From Siderastrea siderea (Eukaryota > Cnidaria > Anthozoa > Scleractinia > Rhizangiidae): a stretch of DNA of 64,000 nt. Both the position numbers and the translations under genes were made by a program. The stretch is taken from assembly GCA_964030785.1 (NCBI GenBank), contig OZ034971.1, forward strand, positions 31,782,304 through 31,846,303. Reading direction: 5' to 3'. Shown here piece by piece: positions 19,489-31,947 of this stretch. The stretch's first letter is position 1, and each line of letters begins with the position of its first letter. The notes beneath the pieces were generated by a model. That model searched no databases and was not told where the DNA came from. It saw only the letters and a program-made list of their open reading frames with translations.

Positions 19489-19956
19489 CATGGAACACCA
19501 CTGACCATACATCACGCACTTAACCTGTACATAGCTGTTTGGACTTTGGACTCTTTGTCGAGGGACGTCACTGACCACTCGGGTCCAGGCACACGCTCCC
19601 GCTTATAACTAAGTCATGCTTTTTTTCAAAATCATTACATATGTTAATTCATTCTCTTTGTTGCCATGGTGATTTTCCCCGACTATTGTTCGCTACGATA
19701 AGTAACTTTTGGCCCAAGCTTTCTGATTGGTTGATCGTTGCCATTGTGATTTTTTGATTGACAGATCTTAGATTTTTGATTGACAGCTCACCATATTTGG
19801 GCATAGAATCATGATGTCATTTCCGGGTTTTTTACCTCCGCTAACTCTCTCCACCAATCAGAAGCCAGGAAAATCCAACATGGCTGACTTTCTCCCCCGA
19901 TCAACCAATCAGAAACCTTGGGCCGAAAGTTACTTATCTTAGCGAACAATACTACT
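19489..19956. repeat. Right terminal inverted repeat of the Polinton (complete)
   Basis: Reverse-complement match to 1-371, plus ~95 bp that pair with sequence outside the window. The outermost 19898-19953 is itself an inverted copy of 19683-19738 (about 52 of 55 bases by eye), so each end can fold into a long hairpin with a ~160-bp loop. The terminus CAATACTACT ends at 19956 and host homology starts at 19957. Confidence 0.9.
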
Positions 19957-20032
19957 ACTGACCATTTGACGAAAAAATGGCGGCAACTAGCGGTACAATA
20001 TACCAGAGTAGAAATTTCAGACCATCAGCCAT
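19957..20032 (-). pseudogene. Copy A of PAN/EGF/fibrinogen-like gene: exon 1 cut by the Polinton
   Basis: From ATG 20032 the frame encodes a signal peptide (LKFLLWYIVPLVAAIFSS) followed by NGQ, homologous to the start of copies B (28298) and C (33893). Where those continue into the PAN domain with CISGM, copy A runs straight into the Polinton end and a TAG. The rest of the gene should lie left of the element, outside the window. The insertion separates signal peptide from protein, so copy A is disrupted. Confidence 0.85.
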
Positions 20033-21856
20033 GATTACCTTGCATAAAACTGCCTGAAATGCGGAGCAAGTACGAAGATAAATGAAATAATGTCATTGCT
20101 TGTTTACATAACTTTTTTGATGGAGACTAAAAGGTACTTACATCAAGCGTCATCATTCTTTGATTTGTTATCGAGTCGTTAATAATTGATTACGCTCCAG
20201 GGGTGATCATCACTCTAATCTCTTGGGGAAAAGTACCACAATGAGGTTCTTCGGTTAGCTAGCTATAACCAATTACGCTTTTGAGCTAGTCGTTATCGAA
20301 CTCTAATGTTTTTCTTGCATAACTGTGAGTTCGGCATGTGTAGTATCGTGCAGCTATCCTGTTTGCATTCTGAAATGGATTGTTACTGATATTTCATGCG
20401 TGGAGGAATAAAGACAACAGTCGAGGACCAGAAAAAATACTTTTAACAAGCATAACCGTGCTTTCAATTTTTTCTTCTTTCATTGCATTGGAAAGATGCA
20501 AAGAAAAGAAAGTAAAAAAAATATTCGTTTCAGGCGTTTGTCTAGCTGTTATGTTTATTAATTATGCAAGTCTCCTTGAAAACTCTCATTAAGAAAACTT
20601 CAACTTTGGAACTTCCATCACGTTTTAGAGCATACAATGTAATTTGATATTTACATGCAGAGAAAAATCAAAAAGTGATGACGAGTCTATAGAGTGTGTT
20701 CGCAGCGGCCATGCTCGAGGAGAAAAACAATAGAATTCTTTTCCATTGGGAAAAAAGTTTTATTTGCACGCAAATAGTTCTTATTGTTTGCAAATAGTTC
20801 ATGGCAGCCACGAACACTCTCTATATAAAAGGAGAAATTGTTAAAGTTATAGATCCCCTTTATAGTCTAAAGCTATTTTAAGTTTTTTAAGCTATTGTCG
20901 ATTTGTTTTCATTTACTATGTTTGTTTTGCTTGCTTTAGAAAATATAGAAACACCTGACTAAGAAAGTGAAAATTTCGTACAAACGACATGCAGTTGATA
21001 AATATCTGTAATTAAAACTGGACGCCAAGTTTCAGTATCTCAAATGATTCAGTTTATGTTTGTTTGTGTAGTTTTCATTTTAAACAAAGTTAGTTAACAG
21101 CTGGACTTCCTTTTATGTTTAGTAGCACTTTGTTGCATAACTTGTTACACCCACGGGGAATGGCTAATTGATCATGACCGTTTAACACAGGCTCAAGAAA
21201 ATTCCACGTAAACAGCATTTTCATTCTTATATGATCACATAATGTACAGTCCCATCATAAGAAGCAAACAAGTAGATATATTAGACGTAGCAACATCAAC
21301 AATATGAAAAGGGGGATTAAAGAGCACTAAATTTACGCTGTCTTGTTCATGTGTACTGTATAATGTGGTCTTTTGACTATCCGGTCCTCGGCCAACTAAT
21401 TTGCCTCAAATCAAACAGAACGATGTAGTTCAGTTATAAAAACCGCTTACACGGTTATGTAAGAAGCAGTAACAATAACTTTTCGTGCAACTGGTTAAAA
21501 AAAGGGAACCTAATGAAAGAAGAGTTCAACTTACAATTTTAATAATAAGCTTATTGTAAACGAGCATGCACCACGTTTGTTTAAGCGCCATTGTAGTTTG
21601 TAGATTTTGACTTTGCTGGGAAACAATTTGCTTTCATTAAAATACTTGTGATTTCTTACTACATTCAAAGTCTTCGGATCATTTCCCTGTAAAGTTTACA
21701 GTAATCTACAGGTTTAACTTTAGTTGTTATGATCGAACGGCTTGTCTTGGCTTGCAGGCGTTATTCAAGGTCCTCTAAGTCTATTTTATATGTAATGATG
21801 CCCCGACGTTTTGCTGACACGACTTTTTCACTTTATGTCGCAGCGATGGTGTATTT
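20033..21856. other. Intergenic DNA upstream of copy A, no gene seen
   Basis: The first ~250 bp match the upstream flanks of copies B (28299-28440) and C (33894-34140), including ATTACGCTCCAGGGG near 20190. Later stretches (around 20610-21000) match 29800-30060. No ORF with coding character was found; the 70-residue ORF near 20380 has no support. Confidence 0.6.
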
Positions 21857-22915
21857 TTTAAACTTTTAGAAGCGCTCTTTAGGTCAAATTTAACAATATG
21901 AACTTGTTAACTTGTAAACCTCTGCGTTAAACGTATCTCAAGCCACAATTTACCGAGGGAAGCTGTCCTTTGGATGACACAGAACTGTCGGAGCAGCAAA
22001 TTCAAACAACTACCAAAAAGGTACAACAAACATTTTAATTTTCTAGTAAACAGCATAGAATAATAGTTGTCAGCTCAGGCACGTAGGGCCAGCTGTGGTA
22101 CCACAGTTTGAAACGTGTGGTCAGAGAGTTTCACCCTAAGGCGAAAAGTGAGAATTTTATCCCCGTTGTTTACGTTAATTTCCTTCCGCACGTTTTACTG
22201 TTTTGCGTTTCATGAACTCTCTACCAGGTCTGTTCACTGTGCCCCTGACGAGAATGACAGACCTTCTGAGCAGACTAAACGACTTTCTCATTATCGTTCT
22301 ATGCTGTATTAAATCAGATTTTAACTTTTGGTGAGCTCACTGAAAAGGTGTAAAAAGGTTAATACATAATTAATCTACGAATTTTCTTTCAAGCCGCTTA
22401 CAAATACTTTTCTTTGTTCTAAACCAAACTGGCCCAGATTTAAAACAACTTAAGAATCTTACCTGGCTTAATCTTCTGCCAATCTGTGCTTGAATTTTGT
22501 GTGCCTCCTTTGTTACGTTCATTTGTTCGTCTGTTCATTTCGGCTATCGTTCGGTCGTGTGGGTCATCCATTCATTCGCTTTGGCCTTGGATCCCTTTCA
22601 TTTCTTTAGTTTGAATTACTCAGCTTTTGGAATGTTTTGTTTTCTAACGGCCTTGCGCTTGTTTGTTTGCCCATCGGCTGTTGGGTGTCATCTTGTTCAT
22701 TCGTTCATTTGTTCGACTAAGTGCGGGCTTGCTGATTTGGTGCATATTGGAGTGGAGATTTCTGCTTTGAACCGTTTTACAACCCTAAACTACACAAATT
22801 AAAATGGTATTAAAACATTGAGAAATGGTGTCCATTGTTTTAATACTTATACAGCAATACTATAGAGAAGGACTAGCCTTTCTCTAAATGTCTTTTTTTT
22901 TCATATTAAAAAACT
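21857..22915. repeat. ~1.05-kb direct repeat, copy 1
   Basis: Begins TTAAACTTTT.GAAGCGCTC and ends TTCATATTAAAAAACT. It matches 23770-24808 almost throughout, with small indels. A 101-codon frame without ATG is shared by both copies and is most likely a by-product of the duplication. Confidence 0.85.
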
Positions 22916-23769
22916 TGAAGATCCATATGCTGGACCAATGTCCCACTATATGGCAGACCATGTCCGACCTAAGATCCTGCTCTCCTTGGGTCAGTTGTGT
23001 CAGACCTCTGTCCATATAGATATGGATATGACTGTAGAACGACATTACACCAGTTACCCCGGGTGATTAGTGCATTCCCTTTCGGGGTGTATTATCACCT
23101 GTGCACTTAGGTTGGGATGGATCTGGGAAGGCACCTCATGGCCCGTGAACTTTCAATAGTATTGACTGTTTCTAGAAATTGCCATTTAATAAAATCAAAT
23201 AAAGGAAAATGTAAGTTTGAACTTGGGTTTAGTGCATTTCCTTTTGGATTGTATTATCACCTGTATACTTAGGTTTAGATGGATCTGGGAAGGCACCTTA
23301 TGGCCCATGAAACTCTCCGTGGTATTGTTATTCCCTAGGTATCGAAACTCGATTAGTTGTAGCATAAGGGAAATTAACCTGATTTATAACTATAATTGTA
23401 TTTTTCCATTGTTTATGGTTAATGACCAATTAGGGCTTAATATTATACTTTTTGCCGAAAAATTATCACTTCACATTCAGCTCTTCTCGACAGTAAAATG
23501 TAAACCAAAACTTAGGTTAATCGTTACGTTTTTTTAAAACACGACGTTTAACGAAATAATCGCAGTTTCAACTATAAAGGGGATCATCTCCCGCGAAATT
23601 TTCTTGGGCGTATTTATTCGTGCGCGCTTACTATGACATCACTCCCTATATGCTGTTTGAATTAAATCGCGCGTGCAAACAGGCAACGCGAGCTACCTGA
23701 CTAAAACGACAAGACGAGGTTATTTTTCGCTTTTGTTCTTTTTTTTTTCCGCGTAAAAAAGTCTAATTC
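22916..23769. repeat. Spacer between the 1.05-kb repeats, with an internal ~100-bp duplication
   Basis: Segments about 23065-23160 and 23220-23325 resemble each other (TAGTGCATT, GTATTATCACCTGT, GGATCTGGGAAGGCACC). No gene was seen; AT-rich DNA fills the rest. Confidence 0.6.
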
Positions 23770-24808
23770 TTAAACTTTTGGAAGCGCTCCTTAGGTCAAA
23801 TTTAACAATATGACCTTGTTAACTTGTAAACCTCTGCGTTAAACGTATCTTAAGCCACAATTTACCGAGGGAAGCTGTCCTTTGGATGACACAGAACTGT
23901 CGGAGCAGCAAATTCAAACAACTACCAAAAAGGTACAACAAACATTTTAATTTCTAGTAAACAGCATAGAATAATAGTTGTCAGCTCAGGCACGTAGGGC
24001 CAGCTGTGGTACCACAGTTTGAAACGTGTGGTCAGAGAGTTTCACCCTAAGGCGAAAAGTGAGAATTTATCCCCGTTAATTTTCCTGCCGCGCGTTTTAC
24101 TGTTTTGCATTTCATGAACTCTCTACCAGGTCTGTTCACTGTGCCCCTGACGAGAATGACAGACCGTCTGAGCAGACTAAGCGACTTTCTCATTATCGTT
24201 CTATGCTGTATTAAATTTTAACTTTTGGTGAGCTCACTGAAAAGGTGTAAAATGGTTAATACGTAATTAATCTACGAATTTTCTTTCAAGACGCTCACAA
24301 ATACTTTTCTTTGTTCTAAACCAAACTGGCCCAGATTAAACAACTTAAGAATCTTACATGGCTTAATCTTCTGCCAATCTGTGCTTCAATTTTGTGTGCC
24401 TCCTTTGTTACGTTCATTTGTTCGTCTGTTCATCTCGGCTATCGTTCGGTCGTGTGGGTCATCCATTCATTCTCTTTGGCCTTGGATCCCTTTCATTTCT
24501 TTAGTTTGAGTTACTCAGCTTTTGGAATGTTTTGTTTTCTAACGGCCTTGCGTTTGTTTGTTTGCCCATCGGCTGTTGGGTGTCATCTTGTTCATTCGTT
24601 CATTTGTTCGACTAAGTGCGGGCTTGCTGATTTGGTGCATATTGGAGTGGAGATTTCTGCTTTGAACCGATTTACAACCCTAAACTACACAAATTAAAAT
24701 GGTATTAAAACATTGAGAAATAGTGTCCATTGTTTTAATACTTATACAGCAATACTATAAAGAAGGACTAGCCTTTCTCTAAATGTTTTTTTTTCATATT
24801 AAAAAACT
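23770..24808. repeat. ~1.05-kb direct repeat, copy 2
   Basis: Second copy of 21857-22915. After its end the sequence joins the block shared with copies C and D (CTGTTATCACC...CTGTCCCTGCG), so the repeat replaces about 0.4 kb present at 30300-30727. Confidence 0.85.
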
Positions 24809-25959
24809 GTTATCACCAACCTGTCCCTGCGCCATGCCGTTGCATTCTGTCGTCTATTGTATGCCAACCTCAAAAAATATCCGGGTTGTATCCTTCAAAT
24901 TCTGCTTGATAGCCCCAGCTACCTGTAAAAAATATTCTGGTTGTTATTCCCCCTCCCCCTCCGCACCTCCCAAACAAACGCCCCCTTACTATCTTACAGA
25001 AGGTACAACAGGGATTTAAGTCGTACGGAAAAAATTCGCGATTGAAAAGAAGCTACTGTTTTTTTTCCTTTCCATTTCATTGTATTTCTCCAACCTTGTG
25101 ACTGCTGCAGACGGAATTGAAACCACCTCAATCATGTCCAAGGAATTCAACGATGATTTTGACCGGTAAAGTCACTTGTTATTAAATCAGTCTTTCGTGG
25201 AGATCAAGTCGTTAAATGCCTTTCACGTTTCATTTCTGTCTTGTCAACAACAAGTTTGAACAGTTTGAGCAGCCTATCTCTCCTTCTAACGGCGCGGAAT
25301 TGAGGATGGAAATTCACTGATCTGAATCCCAAGTAAGATGGTTTGCTGAACGATATGGATGGTTTTCCTAACTCAATGAGCCAGCGCCATCAAATTTTAA
25401 TGACAGGAATGTAGCCATCAAGGTGAAGATTTTATTTTTGTCAGCAGATTTCAGAGCTTTATTATGTTAGCCGTTGCAAAAAGTTACTTACAACCAAAGG
25501 TGTCCTTAACGAAGTCGTTCAATGAATAACGTGTACAAGGCGCTTCATTGTAAAAGAGTTTAAAACGCTTTTAGTTGGCTTCATATAAATACACGGTTCA
25601 TTTTATTTGTACAGAAGACAAACATTTCACTTTGGTTACAAGTATTAATTCTACAGCTATTTAAAGGCTATTGTAATGATTAAACTGGGAGGAGAACTTT
25701 TTTTATATAAATGAAAAAGAAAGGTGATTGGTGAAAGATAATTTTACAAATTTCTTTCCCCTGCAGACATTTAGTAGTAACTGTGCGTCTATACATTCCC
25801 GATATCATTCAGGCAGCTATAGTAGAAACTTAAACTTATTACGTCATTATGATAGCAGTAGATAATCAGCGAGTAAATCGACACTGGTAATATCTATCTG
25901 GAAATTTCAATTCTGTCAGTGTGGTTCAATCTATTGCCCACATGTCCTTTGTTCAAAGC
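24809..25959. repeat. 3' flank of copy B, shared with copies C and D
   Basis: Matches 30729-31947 and 61982-63102. It contains a C-rich stretch near 24950 and a conserved short exon-like segment with ATGTCCAAGGAATTCAACG at about 25134 followed by GGTAAAG. No full gene was found here. Confidence 0.7.
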
Positions 25960-28298
25960 CTAGAAGCTACCAAGCCAAAACTGACTGGCGCAATTTATGG
26001 AGGAAGTGCAGCGAAGCGCAGAGATGATTATCTCGTAGAAACCGAAGTTATCTTCACCCTCTATCCCTCCAGCCTTTCCGTTGAAAGCACATGAACCATA
26101 TTCTTAACCAAACCAGCTATCCATGTGAAGAGAGAAGTCTGAGCCGTAACCACACCAAACTGTGCAGTTGGCACACTTGTTTCCACAGATGTTGACAAAC
26201 TCGGAAAAAAAACAAAACAAGCCATGTACAGGCTCCATGAACAAATCCAAGTTTTTCAGGGACACTCTCCAATAATCGTGGTAGTCCACGCCATCGGTCG
26301 GAAAATTACAAGTGGCTCGCCAGTGAGTGGAGACATCTTGGATGGACTTCATACGGAACATTGACAGACTGTAGTTATTCCATTCAGGTGCATCTTGGTT
26401 GACTGGCATGTCGTGCAGGTATAACGCTTTGGTATTGAAAGCGTCATTGTTAAGCAAGGAGTGAGACTGGATCAGAGTCCATGCAAAGCCAGACTTGGAA
26501 CCAAAGTCGCAGTAGACTGGAAATGAGATGTTCTGCTGGTCTGTAATGTTGTAGATCCCATTGGTTTTCACTTGTTTGACGATCATGACGTCTTTACATG
26601 ATCGAGGCGGTGGGGCGACTTTACACCTGTGTCCTGTGTATCCTGTCGGACAAGTGCACTGGAATCTTCTTTTGTTGACGTCACACACGTCACGACACGT
26701 GCCACCATGTTAACAGGGTGCGGTCTCACAACACTTGCTATGACAGGTTGGATCAGAACAGGTTTGACGAGGAGCGCCCTAGAGTAAAAGTTGTAAGATT
26801 TTTAGTAATAGTAGAACGCATTCTAATGTGGAAAGAAAACATTATGCATACACAAACGCCGTTTAGCGCTGATATTTGTGGTAAATTATGTGTTTCTGAT
26901 ATATCGTTGCGCTTCAATATTACATCCCCTTTAATGTTAACCGGGTGTTGTCGAATTTTTAAGTATGGACAAGAGCTTACTTCAAGTTTGCTTTTTTCCT
27001 ATCTTCAATTAGGAACAAAAAAAAAACACTCAATTGATAACAGCATAATAGTATATTTGAAAAAACTTACATGTCAACTACGTTCATTTGAGATCCCGCC
27101 TTAAAATCGCCTACTCAAATACAATTTAGTTCGCTTAAAAGCAAATTCTATCATTGTAAGAACAAGCAGGAATACTAGGGTCCAAACGATGAGCCTCATA
27201 CTTTTCACAAAGCAAAACCTTTTAACTTCGATCTGAAGCATGCAGAAAACTCATGCTTCCCGCTATTTTCTGATTCTTAAAGTGCTACTATGATCAAAAA
27301 ATCACTTGTATTTTTTCTTCGGATTTCGAAACTATGTTTATTAAACACTCCCCAAGCGAAATTATAAGCCTTAATTTTGAGAAGAAGACCGTTAATTTAA
27401 ACTGCAATTTTCCGTTTTAATGGTCCGCCATTATTACACCAGAAAGGATACAATGACGTCATACACTCAAGAGATGTAGAATGCAGTGTGTGTGAAAGTG
27501 CCTTATTTAGTATGCAGCACGGGAGTTTTGAGCTTTCACACTCTCAAACTCGTGTTTTGCATAATTTGTAAGCCGCGTTCACACACTACATTTTACAGCT
27601 CTCGAGTGTATGACGTCATTGTATCCTTTCTGGTGTAATAATGGCGGACCATTAAACCGGAAAATTGCAGTTTAAATTAACGGTCTTCTTCTCAAAATTA
27701 ACGCTTATAATTTCGCTTGGGGAGTGTTTAACAAACATAGTTTCGAAATCCGAAGAAAAAATAAAAGTGATTTTTTGATCATAGTAGCACTTTAAAGAGA
27801 TGCAGAAAGACGCAAAATTGGATACTGAAGACAGTCCAAACTGATTACCTAAGGTACTTACCTTTATATTGTAAACACTGAGATCGCAAAACGGGTTAAT
27901 TAATAGAAAACTCTGTACAAAAATACTTACGTTCTTGTCAAAGTAAGTCCTGATTATTTCATAATAATTTATTTGATGTCTTCCTTTCTTATTAGTGCCT
28001 CTGGTGTCAGCTTTGCAGTAGCATCGTTTAGCTCGCAGTTTTCGGTTTTGTTGATCTCGTTGAAGTTGAACGAGAGACACTGGCATTTATTCAAACACAT
28101 GTTGAAACATTCTTTCCATATGGAAAAGTTAAAAGATTAACAAACATACCCATTAAGAGAAGAGTTGTGTTTAATGACGGTTTTAAGGGACGGAGACTTT
28201 TTTTCGTACATTCCACTGATACACTGACCGTTTGAAGAACAAATGGCGGCAAGTAGCGGTACAAGATACCAGAGCAGAAATTTCAGATCATCAGCCAT
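25960..28298 (-). pseudogene. Copy B of PAN + EGF + fibrinogen-like gene, pseudogene
   Basis: Exon 1 (28298-27931) encodes a signal peptide (DLKFLLWYLVPLLAAICSS) and PAN/apple-type domain (FSIWKECFNMC, CQCLSFNFNEIN), ending at a GTAAGT donor. Exon 2 (26778-25960) encodes the EGF (CTCPTGYTGHRC) and fibrinogen-like domain (VYCDFGSKSG). Damage: TAA after GYVC in exon 1 (near 28138), an 8-bp insertion bringing a TAA (near 27970), TAA in the EGF (near 26710, Gln in copy C) and an early stop at 26104. The intron (26779-27930) holds a MITE. At least four defects argue against function unless the assembly is wrong. Confidence 0.8.
27281..27791. mobile_element. TTAA-flanked MITE with long inverted repeats in intron of copy B
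   Basis: Ends AGTGCTACTATGATC / GATCATAGTAGCACT, with arms of ~200 bp (27281-27490 and 27590-27791). It is flanked by TTAA on both sides (27277-27280 and 27792-27795). The matching intron of copy C (near 33395) has one TTAA and no insert, a clean empty site. TTAA duplication is typical of piggyBac-type elements. Confidence 0.9.
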
Positions 28299-28724
28299 GA
28301 TGACCTCGTATAAGGCTGTGTGAAATGCGGAGCAAGTACGAAGACAAATCAAAACTGAAATTATTGTTTGTTTATGTATCTTATTGATGGAGACGTAAAG
28401 GTACTTGTAAACATTAAGCGTCAATTAACATGTCATTATGTGCATTCAAATCATTCTTTGACGACTTCTTATGGTTTTTCATGCTGCGAGTAAACACAAC
28501 TTTCCATAAAACGAGCTCCTCTTTAAGATTTGCTAAAAACTGTCGGATGTTGGCGGCAGACCAAAGGATAAAAGAAGACTTTTTCTTACTAAACAGAACA
28601 ATTGTACACCTGTTCAAGGTATTATGCACGCAAACAGCAATTTTTCGATTTGAAATTTTTTGTCAATTTTTCTTTGCTCATGTAAATGGCAAAAAACACT
28701 TGTCATAGAAACTTTTGAAGATTT

Positions 28725-28757
<33 letters not shown>

Positions 28758-29608
28758 CGAGATATAAAACGCTTGATATCTTCAGTTATTGTTTGGGCAA
28801 TTATGCTAACCTCCTCTAATTTCTCATTAAGACAAACAGCGGAATTTTATATTCAGTGTTTTTCCAAACAGGCATGAAAAACAACAGCCTAGCTACAATT
28901 TAAAAGACTAACGTAGCATTTTTTTTATTTTTATGTTTTACTTTGTGATTATTTCCTGATTTGGCTTGATTATTTCAAAAACCAGTAGCCCCTTGAAAAT
29001 ACACAATTTTCCGTCTTTTAATTAGGTTAGTAAACGAAAAAAAGGAATGGATTAAAAATGTCTTATTGCGTAGGATCCCTTGAGCACCTGTCGTAAAGTG
29101 AAAAGTTTCATTTACACGACAACTACATTTTACGTAATTTACTGTAACGTTTTTGGTTTGTCAAAAATGAGATACTGTTCGAAAACAAACACGTTAGGAC
29201 ACCAAAAGGTCAGTGTTTTCTCTCATTTTTAAAACTTAGTGAATTATTAACAAAAAATTTCTATATGTTTTCCCATTAACAGTTGTTTATAATTGATTGT
29301 GCTCCAGGGGACTTCAATCAGTTGGAAAAAAAACTCTCCATGAAGTTCCCTGGCTCGCTAGCTATAACCAAATTTTAATTTGGTTGACACTGAAGCCACA
29401 GTATCGAGCTCCAACGTTTTGTCTTGCATTAGTGTGAGCTGGGCAGTATCACGCAGCTGGAGGATTAAAGATAATAGTTGTGGAAAAACACTTTTTACGA
29501 GTACAAACATGTTTTATGTCTGTCCTTGTTCCTAGTTACATAGAAAGAGACCAAAAAAATTGAAGAAATATCATTGCAGGCGTCTTTAGATTAGTTTAGT
29601 ATTGTTTT
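28299..29608. other. Upstream region of copy B, no gene
   Basis: 28299-28440 matches the upstream flanks of copies A and C. About 850 bp (28440-29285) appear to be inserted relative to them, after which the shared sequence resumes (GATTGTGCTCCAGGGG). An (AT)n tract lies at 28729-28757. Nothing coding was found. Confidence 0.5.
28729..28757. repeat. (AT)n microsatellite
   Basis: About 14 AT units in an A/T-rich background. Confidence 0.9.
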
Positions 29609-31947
29609 ATTTTTACTTTGACGTCGTTAAGCAACCCATGCAAACAACACATACGGCAGTAACATCCAGTCACGTTTAACAGCAATTTGTACGATAATGG
29701 ATCATTTTTCATCATATATATATGTAGCTGACTTGTTTGTGATTATTTGTTTTAAGTCTACTTGAATTATGCAAGTCTCGTTAAGAAAACTTTGTTACTT
29801 CTATCACTTCTTAGAGCATACAATGCAATTTATTTTTTACAAGCAGAGAACTATTACAAAATATTGGGAGTCTAAAAAAAGAAAATGTTGTTAAAGTAAT
29901 AGACCTCTTCTTAGCATGCAGTCTTTACGTGACGTAAGGTATTTTTGTTAGCTATTTTACGTTTTCAAACGAAATAAAGTTTACACAACTTTCAAAATTG
30001 TTTTGTCTTACCCTGTTGTCTTGCATGCTTTAGAGGATGTAGAAACACCTGTCTAAAAGTCAACATTTCATACACAATACACAAGACAACTGGTAAATAT
30101 GGTAGTATACAGGAACGTTTTCTTTAATTCAAATGATTTAGTTCATAAATGTCCGTTTATGCAGTATGTATTTTAGACAAAGACTGATAAAACATAGTAA
30201 TCCCTGCGCCTTCCTGTTATGTTCAGTAGCACTTTGGTGCATAACGTGTTAGTTGTTGTGATCGATGGGTTTGTAGAGAAACTAATGACCTCGAATTATT
30301 CTTGTTTTTTTCTTTTCCACGTTTCCACCAATACCGTAGCTCCACCGTTCTACATATAAATTATAAACAACCAGCATTTTTTATTCCCTGCAATGGAGGG
30401 CTAATGCTCGAAACGTCAGCTTTCAATTTCTTACGGTGGCCAATTTACCTCGTAAACTCAGTTGATATATCTACATTTCTGTGTTTTACTTCTCCGCCGA
30501 CGCAGCACCACAGTTTGTTTAGAAACTAACCCCGTTATTCATTTGGAATAAATGGCGCTTTCCCATAGAGATATATATTATTTTGTCGCGGGGACAAGTC
30601 GCTCGTCACAGTGGAAACGATGCAACAATAAAAATTGGCGTTATGTTGTCTCCGCAACCTCACGCACCAATTCAAGCAGGTTTGAATCCGTGTGTCAGAT
30701 GTTGGTCGCAGCGACGGCGTTTTCTTATGAAACTGTTATCACCAACCTGTCCCTGCGTCATGCCCTTGCAGTCTGTCGTCTATTGTATCCCGACCTCAAA
30801 AAATATCCGGGGTGTATCCTTCAAACTCTGCTTAGTAGCCCCTGCTACCTGTAAAAAATATTCTGGTTGTCATTCCCCCTCCCCCTCCGCACCTCCCGAG
30901 CAAAAGCCCCCTTACCATCCTGCTTTTTCTACCGAAGGTACAACAGGGATTTAAGTCGTTCAGAAAAAAATTAGCGATCGAAAAGAACCTACTGTTTTGT
31001 TTCTTTCCATTTCATTGTATATCTCTAATTTTGTGACTGCTACAGACGTAACTGAAACCACCTCAGTCATGTCCAAGGAATTCAACGATGATTTTGACCA
31101 GTAAAGTCACTTTTTATTAAATCAGTCTTTCATGGAGATCAAGTCGTTAAATGCCTTTCACGTTTCATTTCTGTCTTGTCAACCACAAGTTTGAACAGTT
31201 TGAGCAGCCTATCTCTCCTTTTAATGGCGCGGAATTGAGGATGAAAATTCACTGATCTGAATCCCAAGTAAGATGATTTGCTAAACGATATGGATGGTTT
31301 TCCTAACTCAGTGAACCAGCTCCATCAAATTGTTATGACCAGAATGTAGCCATCAAGGTGAGGATTTTATTTTTGTCAGCAGATTTTAGAGCTTTATTAT
31401 GTTAGCCGTTGCAAAAAGTTACTTAAAACAAAGGTATCCTTAACGAAGTCGTTCAATGAATTACATGTACAAGGCGCTTCATTTTAAAAGAGTTAAAAAC
31501 GCTCTAAGTTGGCTTCATTTACATACACGGTTCATTTTATTTGTACAGAAGACAAACTTTTCACTTTGGTTACAAGTATAAATTCTACAGCTATTTAAAG
31601 GCTATTGTAATGATTAAACTGGGAAGAGAACGTTTTTTAAATAAACGAAAAAGAAAGGTGATCGGTGAAAGATAATTTTACAAATTTCTTTCTCCTGCAG
31701 ACATTTAGTAGTAACTGTGCGTCTATACATCTCCTATATGATATTTTTGTATTAAAAAAGAAAATGCAAAAGACGTTAACATGATCACTGAATCATTCAG
31801 GCAGCTATAGTAGAAACTTAAAATTACCGCAGTCATTATGATAGCAGTAGATAATCAGCGAGTAAATCGACACTGGTAATATCTATCTGCAAATTTCAAT
31901 TCTGTCAGTGTTGTTCAGTTTGTTGCCGACATGTCTTTTGTTCAAGC
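29609..31947. repeat. Duplicated intergenic unit 3' of copy C
   Basis: Matches 60909-63102 over its full length, from TTTTTACTTTGACGTCG onward. It contains a dispersed-repeat segment around 30310-30530 (GCTCGAAACGTCAGCTTTC) that also occurs at 37100-37230 and 61640-61760. It also contains the exon-like ATGTCCAAGGAATTCAACG segment near 31069. No intact gene. Confidence 0.8.

Larger units (their letters stand above)
1..19956. mobile_element. Polinton/Maverick (adintovirus-like) element, decayed, left tip outside window
   Basis: The element has terminal inverted repeats (1-371 against 19489-19956). It carries the Polinton hallmark set: protein-primed family B polymerase, retroviral-type integrase with chromodomain, packaging ATPase remnant, major capsid protein and penton-type minor capsid protein. 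The right terminus reads ...CAATACTACT, so the element begins AGTAGT on the other strand, matching the AG...CT ends known for Polintons. It is followed by ACTGAC, a candidate 6-bp target duplication. Base composition is visibly richer in GC than the flanking host DNA. Genes are packed with overlaps such as ATGA and TGATG. Nearly all core genes carry stops, frameshifts or deletions, so this is a non-autonomous relic. The left ~95 bp of the element should lie just before the window. Confidence 0.93.

Noticed and set aside
22497..24697. Two 101-codon ORFs of nearly the same sequence
   Set aside because: They lack an ATG and lie in a duplicated non-coding block, so similarity reflects the duplication.
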